Source: Microbacterium sp. XT11
GTDB taxonomy: Bacteria; Actinomycetota; Actinomycetes; Actinomycetales; Microbacteriaceae
Assembly: GCF_001513675.1 (NCBI RefSeq)
Contig: NZ_CP013859.1
Location: forward strand, 2,233,081-2,297,080
DNA: 64,000 nt
Direction: 5' to 3'
Position numbers and translations under genes: made by a program. Under the pieces are notes generated by a model. That model did not search any database, was not told where the DNA came from, and worked only from the letters and a program-made list of their open reading frames with translations. Shown here piece by piece: positions 38,144-47,483 of this stretch (within the stretch, counting starts at the first letter, position 1; every line of letters begins with the position of its first letter).

Positions 38144-40843
38144 GTGGCTGCTAAACCACGCGTACACGAGATCGCCGCTGAACTCGGCGTCGACAGCAAG
38201 GTGGCCCTTGCCAAGCTCAAGGAGCTGGGCGAGTTCGTCAAGAGCCCGTCCTCGACCATCGAGCCGCCGGTCGCGCGCAAGCTGCGAGCGGCGATCGAGG
38301 CCGACACTTCGCTGAAGCCGGCTGCAGACGCTGCAGCGGCGGCGAAGCCCGCGGCCAAGCCGGCCGCCAAGCCAGGGCCCGTCCCTGGTCCGAAGCCCGG
38401 TCCCAAGCCGGCAGCGCCGTCCGCGCCCGAGAAGCCCGCAGCGGCTGCTCCGGCGGCGCCCACGCCCACGCCCGCTGCGCCGAAGCCGGCACCCGCCGCG
38501 CCGAAGCCCGGCGACGGTGCGGCACCGAAGCCCGGCGCCCCGCGCCCCGGCAACAACCCGTTCTCCTCGTCGCAGGGGATGGGTCAGCGCCCGGCCGGAC
38601 CCCGTCCTGGCAACAACCCCTTCGCGTCGTCGCAGGGCATGGGCCAGCGCCCGACGCCCGGCAACATCCCGCGGCCCCAGGCACCGCGTCCCGGAGCACC
38701 GCGCCCGGGCGCACCCCGTCCCGGCTCACCGCGTCCCGGCGCTCCGCGCGGCGGTCAGGGCGGTCGCCCCGGCGCGCCGTTCCAGCAGCGTCCAGGCGGC
38801 CCCGGCCGCCCGGGGGGCGCCGGCGGTCCCGGTGCACGTCCCGGCGGCTTCGCCGGTCGTCCAGGCGGCGGCCGCGGGCGCGGCCCCGGTGGCGGCACCG
38901 CTGGTGCCTTCGGCAAGGGCGGCGGCAAGAGCAAGCAGCGCAAGTCGCGGCGGGCGAAGCGGCAAGAGTTCGAGATGCGGGACGCCCCGGTCGTCGGCGG
39001 CGTCAACGTCCAGAAGGGCAACGGCGAGGTCATCCGCATGCGCCGCGGCGCGTCGATCGCCGACTTCGCCGACAAGATCGAGGCGCTGACCGGTTACACC
39101 GTGCAGCCCGGCACGCTCGTGACCATCCTGTTCAACCTGGGCGAGATGGCCACCGCGACGGAGTCGCTCGACGAGGCGACCTTCGAGGTGCTCGGCGCCG
39201 AGCTGGGTTACAAGGTGCAGATCGTGTCTCCCGAGGACGAGGACAAGGAGCTCCTCGAGGGCTTCGGGCTCAACCTCGAGGAAGAGCTCGAGAACGAGAG
39301 CGAGGACGACCTCGAGATCCGCCCGCCCGTGGTCACCGTCATGGGCCACGTCGACCACGGTAAGACCCGACTGCTCGACGCGATCCGCAAGACGAACGTC
39401 ATCGAGGGCGAGGCCGGCGGCATCACGCAGCACATCGGCGCGTACCAGATCTGGACGGAGCACGAGGGCATCGAGAGGGCGATCACCTTCATCGACACCC
39501 CCGGTCACGAGGCGTTCACCGCCATGCGCGCCCGTGGTGCGCAGGTCACCGACCTGGCGATCCTCGTGGTCGCCGCCGACGACGGCATCATGCCGCAGAC
39601 GGTGGAGGCGCTGAACCACGCGCAGGCGGCCGGCGTGCCGATCGTCGTCGCGGTGAACAAGGTCGACAAGCCGGAGGCGAACCCCGCCAAGGTCCGGCAG
39701 CAGCTCACCGAGTACGGCCTGGTCGCCGAGGAGTACGGCGGCGACGTCATGTTCGTCGACGTGTCGGCTCGCAACGGCACCGGCATCTCCGAGCTGCTCG
39801 ACGCCGTTCTGCTGACGGCCGACGCGGGTCTCGACCTCACGGCGAACCCGAACAAGGCCGCGCGCGGTGTCGCGATCGAGGCGAAGCTCGACAAGGGCCG
39901 CGGTTCGGTGGCGACGGTGCTGATCCAGTCGGGCACGCTGCGCGTCGGTGACGCCATCGTCGCGGGTACCGCCTACGGACGTGTCCGTGCGATGCTCGAC
40001 GAGAACGGCGAGACGGTCGAGGAGGCCGCTCCGTCGCGTCCCGTGCAGGTGCAGGGTCTGAACTCCGTTCCGCGCGCCGGCGACGTGTTCATCGTCACCG
40101 ACGAGGACCGCACGGCCCGGCAGATCGCCGAGAAGCGCGAAGCCGTCGAGCGCAACGCCCAGCTGGCGAAGGCGCGCAAGCGCATCTCGCTCGAGGACTT
40201 CACCCGCGCTCTCGAAGAGGGCAAGGTCGAGACGCTCAACCTCATCATCAAGGGCGACGTCTCGGGTGCCGTCGAGGCGCTCGAGGAGTCGCTGCTGAAG
40301 ATCGAGGTCGACGACTCCGTCCAGCTGCGCATCATCCACCGCGGTGTGGGTGCGATCACGGAGTCCGACGTGAACCTCGCGACGATCGACAACGCGATCA
40401 TCGTGGGCTTCAACGTCCGCCCCGACACGAAGGCCCGTGAGGCTGCCGCTCGCGAGGGCGTCGACATCCGGTTCTACTCGGTGATCTACAACGCCATCGA
40501 CGAGATCGAGAACTCCCTCAAGGGCATGCTCAAGCCGGAGTTCGAAGAGGTGCAGTCCGGTGTCGCCGAGATCCGCGAGGTGTTCCGCTCCTCGAAGTTC
40601 GGCAACATCGCAGGATGTATCGTCCGTTCCGGTACGATCACCCGCAACGCCAAGGCGCGCGTCATCCGCGACGGCGTCGTCATCGCCGATGGCCTCGCCA
40701 TCGAGTCGCTGCGTCGCTTCAAGGACGACGTCACCGAGGTCCGAACGGACTTCGAGTGCGGTATCGGCCTGGGCAAGTACAACGACATCCAGATCGGCGA
40801 CGAGATCGAGACCACCGAGATGGTGGAGAAGCCGCGCGCGTAA
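38144..40843 (+). CDS. infB: Translation initiation factor IF-2
   Basis: IF-2 is the GTPase that brings fMet-tRNA to the 30S subunit. The 899-aa protein has the N-terminal IF2N helix-bundle ([22 protein letters not shown]), a long low-complexity Ala/Pro/Gly/Arg linker (about 65-270, with repeated [17 protein letters not shown] and RPGAP units), then the G domain with [24 protein letters not shown] and NKVDK, and the C-terminal tRNA-binding domains. GTG 38144 follows AGGAGA by 3 nt. Its leader can fold into two alternative hairpins. Confidence 0.97.
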   Translation: MAAKPRVHEIAAELGVDSKVALAKLKELGEFVKSPSSTIEPPVARKLRAAIEADTSLKPAADAAAAAKPAAKPAAKPGPVPGPKPGPKPAAPSAPEKPAAAAPAAPTPTPAAPKPAPAAPKPGDGAAPKPGAPRPGNNPFSSSQGMGQRPAGPRPGNNPFASSQGMGQRPTPGNIPRPQAPRPGAPRPGAPRPGSPRPGAPRGGQGGRPGAPFQQRPGGPGRPGGAGGPGARPGGFAGRPGGGRGRGPGGGTAGAFGKGGGKSKQRKSRRAKRQEFEMRDAPVVGGVNVQKGNGEVIRMRRGASIADFADKIEALTGYTVQPGTLVTILFNLGEMATATESLDEATFEVLGAELGYKVQIVSPEDEDKELLEGFGLNLEEELENESEDDLEIRPPVVTVMGHVDHGKTRLLDAIRKTNVIEGEAGGITQHIGAYQIWTEHEGIERAITFIDTPGHEAFTAMRARGAQVTDLAILVVAADDGIMPQTVEALNHAQAAGVPIVVAVNKVDKPEANPAKVRQQLTEYGLVAEEYGGDVMFVDVSARNGTGISELLDAVLLTADAGLDLTANPNKAARGVAIEAKLDKGRGSVATVLIQSGTLRVGDAIVAGTAYGRVRAMLDENGETVEEAAPSRPVQVQGLNSVPRAGDVFIVTDEDRTARQIAEKREAVERNAQLAKARKRISLEDFTRALEEGKVETLNLIIKGDVSGAVEALEESLLKIEVDDSVQLRIIHRGVGAITESDVNLATIDNAIIVGFNVRPDTKAREAAAREGVDIRFYSVIYNAIDEIENSLKGMLKPEFEEVQSGVAEIREVFRSSKFGNIAGCIVRSGTITRNAKARVIRDGVVIADGLAIESLRRFKDDVTEVRTDFECGIGLGKYNDIQIGDEIETTEMVEKPRA

Positions 40844-40861
40844 GCTGTCGGTTTCGGAATG

Positions 40862-40898
40862 GGATGCCCCGTCCTGCGCAAGATGGGGCGGGGCATCC
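40862..40898 (+). terminator. Hairpin between infB and rbfA
   Basis: GGATGCCCCG (40862-40871) pairs with CGGGGCATCC (40889-40898), 10 bp with a 17-nt loop, 19 nt after the infB stop. There is no clear T-run, so it may attenuate or mark an RNA-processing point rather than fully terminate. Confidence 0.45.
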
Positions 40899-40940
40899 TG
40901 TCGTCCCGGCATCGCTTTCCGCGAGCGAGAAGGAGAAGAA

Positions 40941-41375
40941 ATGGCTGGCGAACGACAGGCTCGCCTGGCGGACCGCATCCGCGTGATCCTCGCCGAGCGG
41001 CTCGAGAAGGGCCTGCGCGACCCCCGCCTGGGGTTCGTGACCATCACGGACGTCCGCGTCAGCGGAGACCTGCAGCACGCCTCCGTGTTCTACACGGTGC
41101 TCGGCTCCGAAGAGGAGCGCGTCTCCAGTGGTGCCGCGCTCTCCTCGGCGACGGGCATGCTCCGCAGCGAGGTGGGACGTCAGCTGAACACGCGTCTCGT
41201 GCCGACTCTGGAGTTCATCCCGGATGCTCTCCCCGAGAACGCCGACCACATCTCGGCGCTGCTGCGTGAGGCGCAGGAGCGCGATGCCGAGGTGGCGCGC
41301 CTGGCCTCGTCTGCGACGCACGCCGGCGATGCCGACCCGTACGTCCGCCCCGCTGAAGACGACGACGAGCGCTGA
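40941..41375 (+). CDS. rbfA: 30S ribosome-binding factor A
   Basis: RbfA binds immature 30S subunits and assists 16S rRNA 5'-end maturation. The 144-aa protein shows the KH-like core: RQARLADRIRVILAERLEKG, PRLGFVTITDVRVSGDLQHASVF and LRSEVGRQLNTRLVPTLEFIPD. A short acidic tail (EDDDER) ends it. AGAAGGAGAAGAA supports ATG 40941. It closes the nusA operon, and truB follows only after two unrelated genes. Confidence 0.95.
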   Translation: MAGERQARLADRIRVILAERLEKGLRDPRLGFVTITDVRVSGDLQHASVFYTVLGSEEERVSSGAALSSATGMLRSEVGRQLNTRLVPTLEFIPDALPENADHISALLREAQERDAEVARLASSATHAGDADPYVRPAEDDDER

Positions 41376-41500
41376 CGGACGCCCCGCCGGATTTTGCTAC
41401 TCTCTGCTGAGCGAGGAGAGCCTCGTGAAGCTGGGGGGTCAGCATCGACGGTACGAACGCGCGCGCAGAACGGTCGCTCGCACTGGGGTTCGCGGACGAC

Positions 41501-43624
41501 ATGCTGTCTGCTCTCCTCGCACGGGGGCACAGCTGTGCGCCGCACGTGTTCGCCGCCCTCGCGTCCGAACTGGCTGACGACGCCGTGGCGATCCGCGAGG
41601 TCGTCGAGACGCTCGACCCTGCGCAGCGTCATGGACTCCGGCCCTTGCCGTCGCCGCTGCCGCTGGTGGAGTCCATCAGGGGCCGCTATGCGGACCTGGA
41701 GCTGAGCGGACGCGATCTGCAGCTGCTGCTCGCCACAGCGCTGTGCTTGCTCGGCAAGCTAGACCCCCTCCTCGAGTTCGACGGCCGGTCTGCGGAGCAG
41801 ATCGCATCGAGCCCTGTCGGGCGGCATCTGAGTCTGCATGCGGGGATGATCCGGTTCGTCGACCCGCGCCTGGCCATCTGGATCCGCGGCACTGCGGGAC
41901 GAGCGGAGGAGAAGGGCGTCCACGCCCGCCTCGCCGACATCTTCCGGGCTCGCGGCGACCGCGTGAGCGCCGACTGGCACCGCGCTCGCGCGTCGCTGCA
42001 CCGTGACGCCGATGCAGCTCCCGAGCTCACCCGTATCGCACGCGAGCTCTCCGAGGCGGGCGAATCCGACCGCGCCCTCCTGCTCGCGAGCGAAGCGGCC
42101 GTGCACTCCAGCGGCGTGGCTCGTGACGAAGCCCGGCTCGTCGCGGGCGCATCAGCGATCGCAGCCGGGTACGCGGTCGAGGCGTCGGCATGGCTGGGCG
42201 GGCTGTTCCCTGACGGGGCCGAGCGGTACCGGCTGCAAGGTCTCAGCGGCCTCCTGGTGGCCCGGGCGCACCTGCAGGGGGCAGTGCCCGACGTCGAGCC
42301 GGCGGCGCTCCGTCCGCGCACCGACGACCACGACGACTGGTACTCCTGGGCCCGCGCCGCGGCCTTCGGCGCCGTGCTGTGCGCGGAGCGCGGCGACAGG
42401 CCGGGCATGCGGGCATGGCTCGACGCGTTGCGGGACGCCTGCGTCAGGGTGGGGGCGGAGCGTGATCTCCGGGATCCGGTCGTCGCGCTCGCGTGGCTGA
42501 TCGCGGGCGACCGCGACGTCGACGCGATCGAAGGGGCGGGTCCGCTCACCGGCGCCATGCTCGGTGCCCTGCGCTGTGCCATGGACGGCGACATCGATCG
42601 TGCCCTGCGACTGCTCGCCGTCGGCGAGTCGGGGCTGGGTGCCGAGGTCGACCCGTTCGTCGCAGGTTTCGAGCACAGCCCGCTGGTTCGGGCGTATCGC
42701 GCGGTCGTCGAGGTGCTGCTGCTGACGTGGCGCGGCGACATCGGCCTCGCGCGTGATCGCCTGATCGCGGCCGCGCTCGAGCTGCCCATCGCGATGCCGT
42801 TCGCCGGCGTCGGCGTGGTGCTGGCGCGGCGCCTCGATCTGGCGGTCATCGGCCGCGTCGGCGCTTTCGCCGCCGCACTGACCGAAGCGCTGCCGCCCGC
42901 CCTTCGGATCGATCAGTTCGTCGACAAGGGCATCGAGGCGTATCTCGCCGGACGATACGACGAGGCTGCCGCCTACGTCCGCCTGTGGACCGACGCGGGG
43001 AGCAGACAGCATGCCCTGTCTGTCCCGGGACTCGACGAGGTGGCGCTCTCGGCCGGCTCGTCAGCCGAGTCGCGCCGCACGATCGAGTCGGCCGAGAACG
43101 AGCTCGCCCGGCGTCTGCGGGCCAGAGTCGCGATGACGCCCGAGGCGGACTGGCGCCACGAGAGCCGCGGCATCGCGGAGGAGGCGCGTCGGCTGCGTTC
43201 CCCCTTCGGGAGAGCGAGGGTGGAGGCGATGATGGGCATCCGCTTCGTGATCCGCGAGGAGACGAACGCAGCCCGCCAGCACTTCCGTTGCGCATGGCAC
43301 CTGTTCACGGATGCCGGCGCGGACGCGTGGGCCCGATCGGTGGCCGCGCGGCTCGAGCGTCTCGACGCAGGAGAGATCGCTGCGCCGCGAGTCATGGACC
43401 CGCTGGAGGTGTGCCGGAGCGTGTGGGAGCCGGTTCTCACACCGAGAGAACTCGAAGTCGCGATGCATGCCGCGGGCGGGGCGTCGAATCGGGAGATCGG
43501 CGATGCCCTCGGGGTCTCCGTGCGCACGGTCGAGGTTCATCTGGGACGCGCCTTCACCAAGCTCGGAGTGCGAAGCCGTGTCGAGCTGACTGTGCTGGCA
43601 CACCGCACGGGGCGCCTGCGCTGA
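41501..43624 (+). CDS. LuxR-type transcriptional regulator without visible ATPase domain
   Basis: The 707-aa protein ends in a LuxR-type helix-turn-helix (LTPRELEVAMHAAGGASNREIGDALGVSVRTVEVHLGRAFTKL). The rest is Ala/Leu/Arg-rich and helical, like the TPR-type half of MalT/LAL regulators. I can find no GxxxxGK[ST] P-loop, so this is a LAL-like regulator lacking the STAND ATPase. The start is uncertain: ATG 41501 is the first start codon in frame, but coding-like sequence continues about 25 codons upstream to TGA 41426. Target genes are unknown. Confidence 0.75.
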   Translation: MLSALLARGHSCAPHVFAALASELADDAVAIREVVETLDPAQRHGLRPLPSPLPLVESIRGRYADLELSGRDLQLLLATALCLLGKLDPLLEFDGRSAEQIASSPVGRHLSLHAGMIRFVDPRLAIWIRGTAGRAEEKGVHARLADIFRARGDRVSADWHRARASLHRDADAAPELTRIARELSEAGESDRALLLASEAAVHSSGVARDEARLVAGASAIAAGYAVEASAWLGGLFPDGAERYRLQGLSGLLVARAHLQGAVPDVEPAALRPRTDDHDDWYSWARAAAFGAVLCAERGDRPGMRAWLDALRDACVRVGAERDLRDPVVALAWLIAGDRDVDAIEGAGPLTGAMLGALRCAMDGDIDRALRLLAVGESGLGAEVDPFVAGFEHSPLVRAYRAVVEVLLLTWRGDIGLARDRLIAAALELPIAMPFAGVGVVLARRLDLAVIGRVGAFAAALTEALPPALRIDQFVDKGIEAYLAGRYDEAAAYVRLWTDAGSRQHALSVPGLDEVALSAGSSAESRRTIESAENELARRLRARVAMTPEADWRHESRGIAEEARRLRSPFGRARVEAMMGIRFVIREETNAARQHFRCAWHLFTDAGADAWARSVAARLERLDAGEIAAPRVMDPLEVCRSVWEPVLTPRELEVAMHAAGGASNREIGDALGVSVRTVEVHLGRAFTKLGVRSRVELTVLAHRTGRLR

Positions 43625-43649
43625 GGGTGTCTCACCCGTCCGGAGCTGC

Positions 43650-44549
43650 TCAGCGGGGGAGCGCCAGCAGCTCGCCGTCGGCCTCGGCCAGCCCATCGGC
43701 GATGAGGGAGTCGATCGCACGATCTCGCTGTCGTGCATCCGGCCAGTCCGGCACGACGTCGGCGAGCGGAACTCCGGCGGGAGCGGCGTCGCGGAGCGCC
43801 TTCAGCACGGCGCCGCGCGCCTGGCGATCCGATCCCTTGAAGGCGGCCTGCCGTCTCCTGGTGTCCCCGGTGTCGGGCCGGCCGGCTGCGAGCCACGCGC
43901 AGCCGGTCACCAGCGGGCATGCATCGCAACGCGGTCCGCGCGCGATGCACACGGTCGCGCCGAGCTCCATCGCAGCGGCGTTCACGACTGCCGCGTCGGC
44001 GTCGTCCTCGGGCAGCAGCGAGTCCATGAGGGTCAGGTCGCGGCGCGACGGAGCCCCGGGATGCGCCTTCCCGAGCCCTGCGCGGGCGAGCACCCGGCGC
44101 GTGTTCGTGTCGACGACGGGATGCCTGTCTCCGTACGCGAACACGGCGACGGCGCGCGCGGTGTAGTCGCCGATCCCCGACAGCGCCAGCAGCGCGTGCA
44201 CGTCGCGCGGGACCGTCCCGCCGTGACGTTCGGTGATCTCGCGCGCGGCGCGGTGGAGCCAGAGGGCACGCCGCGGGTATCCGAGGTTCGCCCACTGCTG
44301 CACCACATCGGCCGGGGTCGCGGCGGCGAGCGCCGCGGGGGTCGGCCAGCGGGTCAGCCAGGCGTCCAGGTGCGGGATCACGCGCGTGACCGGAGTCTGC
44401 TGCAGCATGAACTCGCTGACGAGCGTTCCCCATGCCCCGTATGCCTCATGGAACCCCGGGCGACGCCAGGGGAGATCCCGTGCCGTGGTCCGGTACCACT
44501 CCGCGAGCGCGGCGACGCTCTCTGCGGGGAGCAAGGGGGACGTCGGCAC
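43650..44549 (-). CDS. mutY: A/G-specific adenine glycosylase (MutY family)
   Basis: MutY removes adenine mispaired with 8-oxoguanine. The 299-aa protein has the catalytic Glu in SEFMLQQTPV, the HhH-GPD loop LSGIGDYTARAVAVFAYG with the following Asp (PVVDTNTRRVLARAG), and the [4Fe-4S] ligands C-x6-C-x2-C-x5-C (CIARGPRCDACPLVTGC). The C-terminal Nudix-like 8-oxoG-recognition domain is largely replaced by a short winged-helix-like end, so the protein is shorter than E. coli MutY (350 aa). GTG 44549 lies 6 nt after TAGGCT. Confidence 0.9.
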   Translation of the reverse strand: MPTSPLLPAESVAALAEWYRTTARDLPWRRPGFHEAYGAWGTLVSEFMLQQTPVTRVIPHLDAWLTRWPTPAALAAATPADVVQQWANLGYPRRALWLHRAAREITERHGGTVPRDVHALLALSGIGDYTARAVAVFAYGDRHPVVDTNTRRVLARAGLGKAHPGAPSRRDLTLMDSLLPEDDADAAVVNAAAMELGATVCIARGPRCDACPLVTGCAWLAAGRPDTGDTRRRQAAFKGSDRQARGAVLKALRDAAPAGVPLADVVPDWPDARQRDRAIDSLIADGLAEADGELLALPR

Positions 44550-44555
44550 CAGGAC

Positions 44556-44561
44556 AGCCTA
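44556..44561 (-). promoter_or_regulatory. -10 box, leaderless promoter of mutY
   Basis: Minus-strand TAGGCT, then GTCCTG (6 nt), then GTG 44549. Confidence 0.6.
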
Positions 44562-44622
44562 GGCGACCCCGGCGCCTCGTACGGGGGAGCGGGGCGGTGC
44601 GCGGCGGGCGCCGGTCGCACCG

Positions 44623-44628
44623 TAGGCT
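44623..44628 (+). promoter_or_regulatory. -10 box, leaderless promoter of truB
   Basis: TAGGCT, then GGAGGA (6 nt), then ATG 44635. GGAGGA could also act as an SD if transcription starts further upstream. Confidence 0.5.
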
Positions 44629-44634
44629 GGAGGA

Positions 44635-45528
44635 ATGGTCGCACCCGGCATCCTCCTCGTGGACAAACCGGCTGGGATGACCAGCCACGACGTGGTCGCA
44701 CGCGCGCGCCGCGCGCTCGGCACTCGGAAGGTCGGGCACGCGGGGACTCTCGATCCCATGGCGACCGGGTTGCTGGTGATCGGCGTCGAAGGCGCGACGA
44801 GACTGCTCACGTACATCGTCGGGGTGGGCAAGACCTATGAGGCGACGATCCGTCTCGGGCAGTCCACCACGACCGACGACGCAGACGGCGAGATCGTGCA
44901 GGCAGCGACGGCATCCGCATGGGAGACCGTGACCCCTGAACGCATCCGCGAAGGCATCAGCGCGCTCACCGGCCGCATCTCGCAGGTGCCGAGCTCCGTC
45001 TCCGCGATCAAGGTCGACGGCCGCCGCGCGTACGACCGGGTGCGGTCAGGAGAAGACGTCGTGCTGGCGCCCCGCGAGGTCACGGTCTCGCGCTTCGACG
45101 TGCGCGCACGACGGGAAGCCGACGGAGTCATCGACCTCGACGTCGTCGTCGACTGCTCATCCGGCACGTACATCCGGTCTCTCGCCCGCGACCTGGGCGC
45201 ACGACTCGGCGTGGGGGGTCATCTCACGGCCCTGAGGCGGACGAAGGTCGGCGAGTTCTCCGTGCAGGACGCGGCATCCGTCGACGAGCTCCGAAGCGCG
45301 GCGATGATGTCGCCGGCGGACGCGGCATCCCGTGTCATGCCGGTGTTGCACGTGACGGCCGAGGACGCGCGCGACCTGCGCCACGGCAAGCGCCTCGCCG
45401 GCCAGGCGTCCCGCATCGCCGGGGGCGCGGCAGCCGCGATCGACCCGGACGGCGTGCTCGTGGGAGTGGTGGAGAAGCGGGGTCCCGATCTGAAGAGCGC
45501 CATGAACATGGCTGAGGAGGCCCGATGA
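44635..45528 (+). CDS. truB: tRNA pseudouridine-55 synthase
   Basis: TruB makes pseudouridine 55 in the T-loop of tRNAs. The 297-aa protein has GILLVDKPAGMTSHDVV, the catalytic-Asp motif KVGHAGTLDPMATGLL, KTYEATIRLGQSTTTDDADGE, and SSGTYIRSLARDLG. It opens an apparent four-gene operon; its stop overlaps the next start by 4 bases (ATGA). Confidence 0.95.
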   Translation: MVAPGILLVDKPAGMTSHDVVARARRALGTRKVGHAGTLDPMATGLLVIGVEGATRLLTYIVGVGKTYEATIRLGQSTTTDDADGEIVQAATASAWETVTPERIREGISALTGRISQVPSSVSAIKVDGRRAYDRVRSGEDVVLAPREVTVSRFDVRARREADGVIDLDVVVDCSSGTYIRSLARDLGARLGVGGHLTALRRTKVGEFSVQDAASVDELRSAAMMSPADAASRVMPVLHVTAEDARDLRHGKRLAGQASRIAGGAAAAIDPDGVLVGVVEKRGPDLKSAMNMAEEAR

Positions 45529-45893
45529 TCCTGTGGTTCACCGTCGTGCAGATCGCGGTCGCCGTCGCCGCTGGTCTGCTGTGCCTCGTGCTCGGCCTCG
45601 CAGGTCGGCGCCCCAGCGACCTGAGCGTCGGAGCGCTCGCCCTCGTCGAGCTGCTGCTGATCGGTCAGGTGATCGTCGCGATCGTCTCCCCGTTCGCAGG
45701 GAATCCGCCCACCGGAGACCTGCTGGAGTTCTGGGTGTATCTCGTCTCGGCTGTGCTGCTGCCCATCGGCGCCGTGTTGTGGGCGCTGATGGAGCGCAGC
45801 CGGTGGAGCACCGTGGTGCTGGGGGTCGCGGGACTCGCCATCGCGATCATGGTGTGGCGCATGCACATGATCTGGACGATCCAGCTCGCGTGA
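45525..45893 (+). CDS. Small membrane protein of unknown function
   Basis: The 122-aa product has four hydrophobic helices (about 2-25, 33-55, 68-88 and 95-118) with short loops and few charges. I do not recognise a characterised family; comparable proteins are found between truB and ribF in related actinobacteria. It overlaps truB by 4 bases, so its translation is coupled to truB. No motif indicates a function. Confidence 0.8.
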   Translation: MILWFTVVQIAVAVAAGLLCLVLGLAGRRPSDLSVGALALVELLLIGQVIVAIVSPFAGNPPTGDLLEFWVYLVSAVLLPIGAVLWALMERSRWSTVVLGVAGLAIAIMVWRMHMIWTIQLA

Positions 45894-45937
45894 CCGCGCA
45901 GCCGCCGAGTGCGGCCGCCCGTAGGATGGATGCAGCT

Positions 45938-46375
45938 ATGAGCACCGTCCCCTCTTCCCGAATGACCGGCATCGGTCGAGTCCTCGTCGTCGTGTACGCC
46001 GTCATGGCGCTGGCCGCCACGGGGAGGAGCTTCGTGCAGATCGTGCGCCGTTTCGACGAGGCGCCGCTCGCGTACTCGCTGTCCGCGCTCGCGGCTGTCG
46101 TGTACGTCCTCGCCACGCTGGCGCTCGTGCTGGCGCGTCGCCGCGGGTGGTACACGATCGCCTGGATCGCGATCGTGTTCGAGCTGACCGGTGTGCTCGT
46201 GGTGGGAGCGCTCAGCCTCCTGCTGCCCTCGTTGTTCCAGCACGAGACCGTGTGGTCGCTGTTCGGCCGCGGCTACCTGTTCATCCCGCTCGTGCTTCCG
46301 GTGTTCGGCCTCTGGTGGCTTCGCACACACCGTCCTGCCGCCGCTGCTGCGGACAGGGCCGAGGTGGCCGCATGA
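45938..46375 (+). CDS. Small membrane protein of unknown function
   Basis: The 145-aa product has four membrane helices (about 10-30, 42-62, 68-95 and 105-125) and an Ala-rich cytoplasmic end. It resembles actinobacterial proteins encoded before ribF. ATG 45938 is preferred over 45926. TAGGAT (45922-45927) lies 10 nt upstream and could start a transcript a few bases before it. The last 4 bases overlap ribF (ATGA). Confidence 0.8.
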   Translation: MSTVPSSRMTGIGRVLVVVYAVMALAATGRSFVQIVRRFDEAPLAYSLSALAAVVYVLATLALVLARRRGWYTIAWIAIVFELTGVLVVGALSLLLPSLFQHETVWSLFGRGYLFIPLVLPVFGLWWLRTHRPAAAAADRAEVAA

Positions 46376-47322
46376 TCGTCTTCCGGGATCCGTCCGAGGT
46401 CCCCGCGGACTACGGACGCACCGCCGTCGCGATCGGCAAGTTCGACGGCGTCCACGCCGGACACCGCGCGGTGATCCGCCGTCTGCGTGAGCGGGCCACG
46501 GACTCCGGTGCGAAGGCCGTGGCGGTGACCTTCGACCGCAACCCCTTGGCAGTGCTCCGCCCGGACCGCTGTCCCGAGAACGTGGTGACGGTCGAGCGCA
46601 AGCTCGAGCTCCTCGGCGAGCTCGAGCTCGATGCCACGCTGCTGCTGACCTTCGACGAACGCCTCGCGGCGTTGAGCGCCGAGGACTTCGTGACGGAGAT
46701 CCTCGTCGGGGCGCTCCATGTGTCGACGGTGCTGGTCGGCGACGACTTCCGCTTCGGGCACGGGGGAGCGGGAACACCGGATCTGCTGCGCCGGCTGGGA
46801 CCGGCGCACGGCTTCACCGTTGACGTCGTCGACGACGTCTACCTCCCCGGCTCCACGCGCCGAGTGTCCTCGACGTGGATCCGCGAGCTGCTCATCGACG
46901 GCGACGTCGTCACGGCAGCCAGGGCGCTCGGACGTCACGTCGATGTCCGAGGCGAGGTCGTCCACGGCCTCAAGCGCGGGCGCGAACTCGGCTTCCCGAC
47001 CGCGAACCTCTCGGCATCCATCGACTCCTTCGTACCGGCGGACGGCGTGTACGCGGGGTGGCTCGTCGACCACGACACCGGCCTTCGGCACCGTGCCGCG
47101 ATCTCGGTGGGCACGAACCCGACGTTCGACGACGTGCTGGTGCGCCAGGTCGAGGCGCACGTCATCGGCGAGACCGGGCTCGAGCTCTACGGCCACGACG
47201 TCACCGTGGAGTTCGTGGCGCGATTGCGCGGCATGGTGGCCTTCGAGGGCATCGACACGCTGAAGCTGCAGATGGCGCAGGATGTCGACGACGCTGTGCG
47301 CGTCCTGTCAGCACAGGCGTGA
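46372..47322 (+). CDS. ribF: Bifunctional riboflavin kinase/FAD synthetase
   Basis: RibF phosphorylates riboflavin to FMN and adenylates FMN to FAD. The 316-aa protein has the N-terminal nucleotidyltransferase (AVAIGKFDGVHAGHRAVIRRL, VTFDRNPLAVLRP, VGDDFRFGHGGAGTPDLL, STWIRELL) and the C-terminal kinase (KRGRELGFPTANL, VPADGVYAGWLV, SVGTNPTF, VTVEFVARLRGM). ATG 46372 overlaps the preceding gene by 4 bases, so it is part of the truB operon. Confidence 0.96.
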   Translation: MIVFRDPSEVPADYGRTAVAIGKFDGVHAGHRAVIRRLRERATDSGAKAVAVTFDRNPLAVLRPDRCPENVVTVERKLELLGELELDATLLLTFDERLAALSAEDFVTEILVGALHVSTVLVGDDFRFGHGGAGTPDLLRRLGPAHGFTVDVVDDVYLPGSTRRVSSTWIRELLIDGDVVTAARALGRHVDVRGEVVHGLKRGRELGFPTANLSASIDSFVPADGVYAGWLVDHDTGLRHRAAISVGTNPTFDDVLVRQVEAHVIGETGLELYGHDVTVEFVARLRGMVAFEGIDTLKLQMAQDVDDAVRVLSAQA

Positions 47323-47332
47323 TCGGATGGCG

Positions 47333-47483
47333 TAGACTGGCGCACGGTCGCCCGTGATCCTTGCGCGTCCTTCGCGCAACGCAGGAGACCGGTTCTACTG
47401 TTCGTACGGTCCTGGTTCACCCACACGCGGACACAGACGGCGCTGATGCATCCCAGCATCGGGCCTTCACGCTCAGGAGGAGC
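47333..47483 (+). promoter_or_regulatory. Promoter and about 139-nt structured leader of the SNF2 helicase gene
   Basis: TAGACT (47333-47338) is a -10 box of the type seen across the window, but the start codon is about 145 nt away. The leader can form TTGCGCG/CGCGCAA (47361-47379, 5-nt loop) and GATGC/GCATC (47445-47460). A GTG-started 30-codon frame (47354) is also present. I recognise no known riboswitch. Confidence 0.45.

Noticed and set aside
38340..38900. Repeat array inside infB
   Set aside because: Pro/Gly/Arg/Ala-rich linker of IF-2 with irregular units; a linker of this kind is normal in actinobacterial IF-2.
47361..47483. N-terminal extension of the SNF2 helicase to TTG 47361
   Set aside because: It would translate through hairpin-forming leader sequence without family similarity, and AGGAGG lies next to ATG 47484.
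47339..47483. tRNA-like gene in the helicase leader
   Set aside because: No cloverleaf with acceptor, anticodon and T-loop pairing could be made; only two small hairpins are present.
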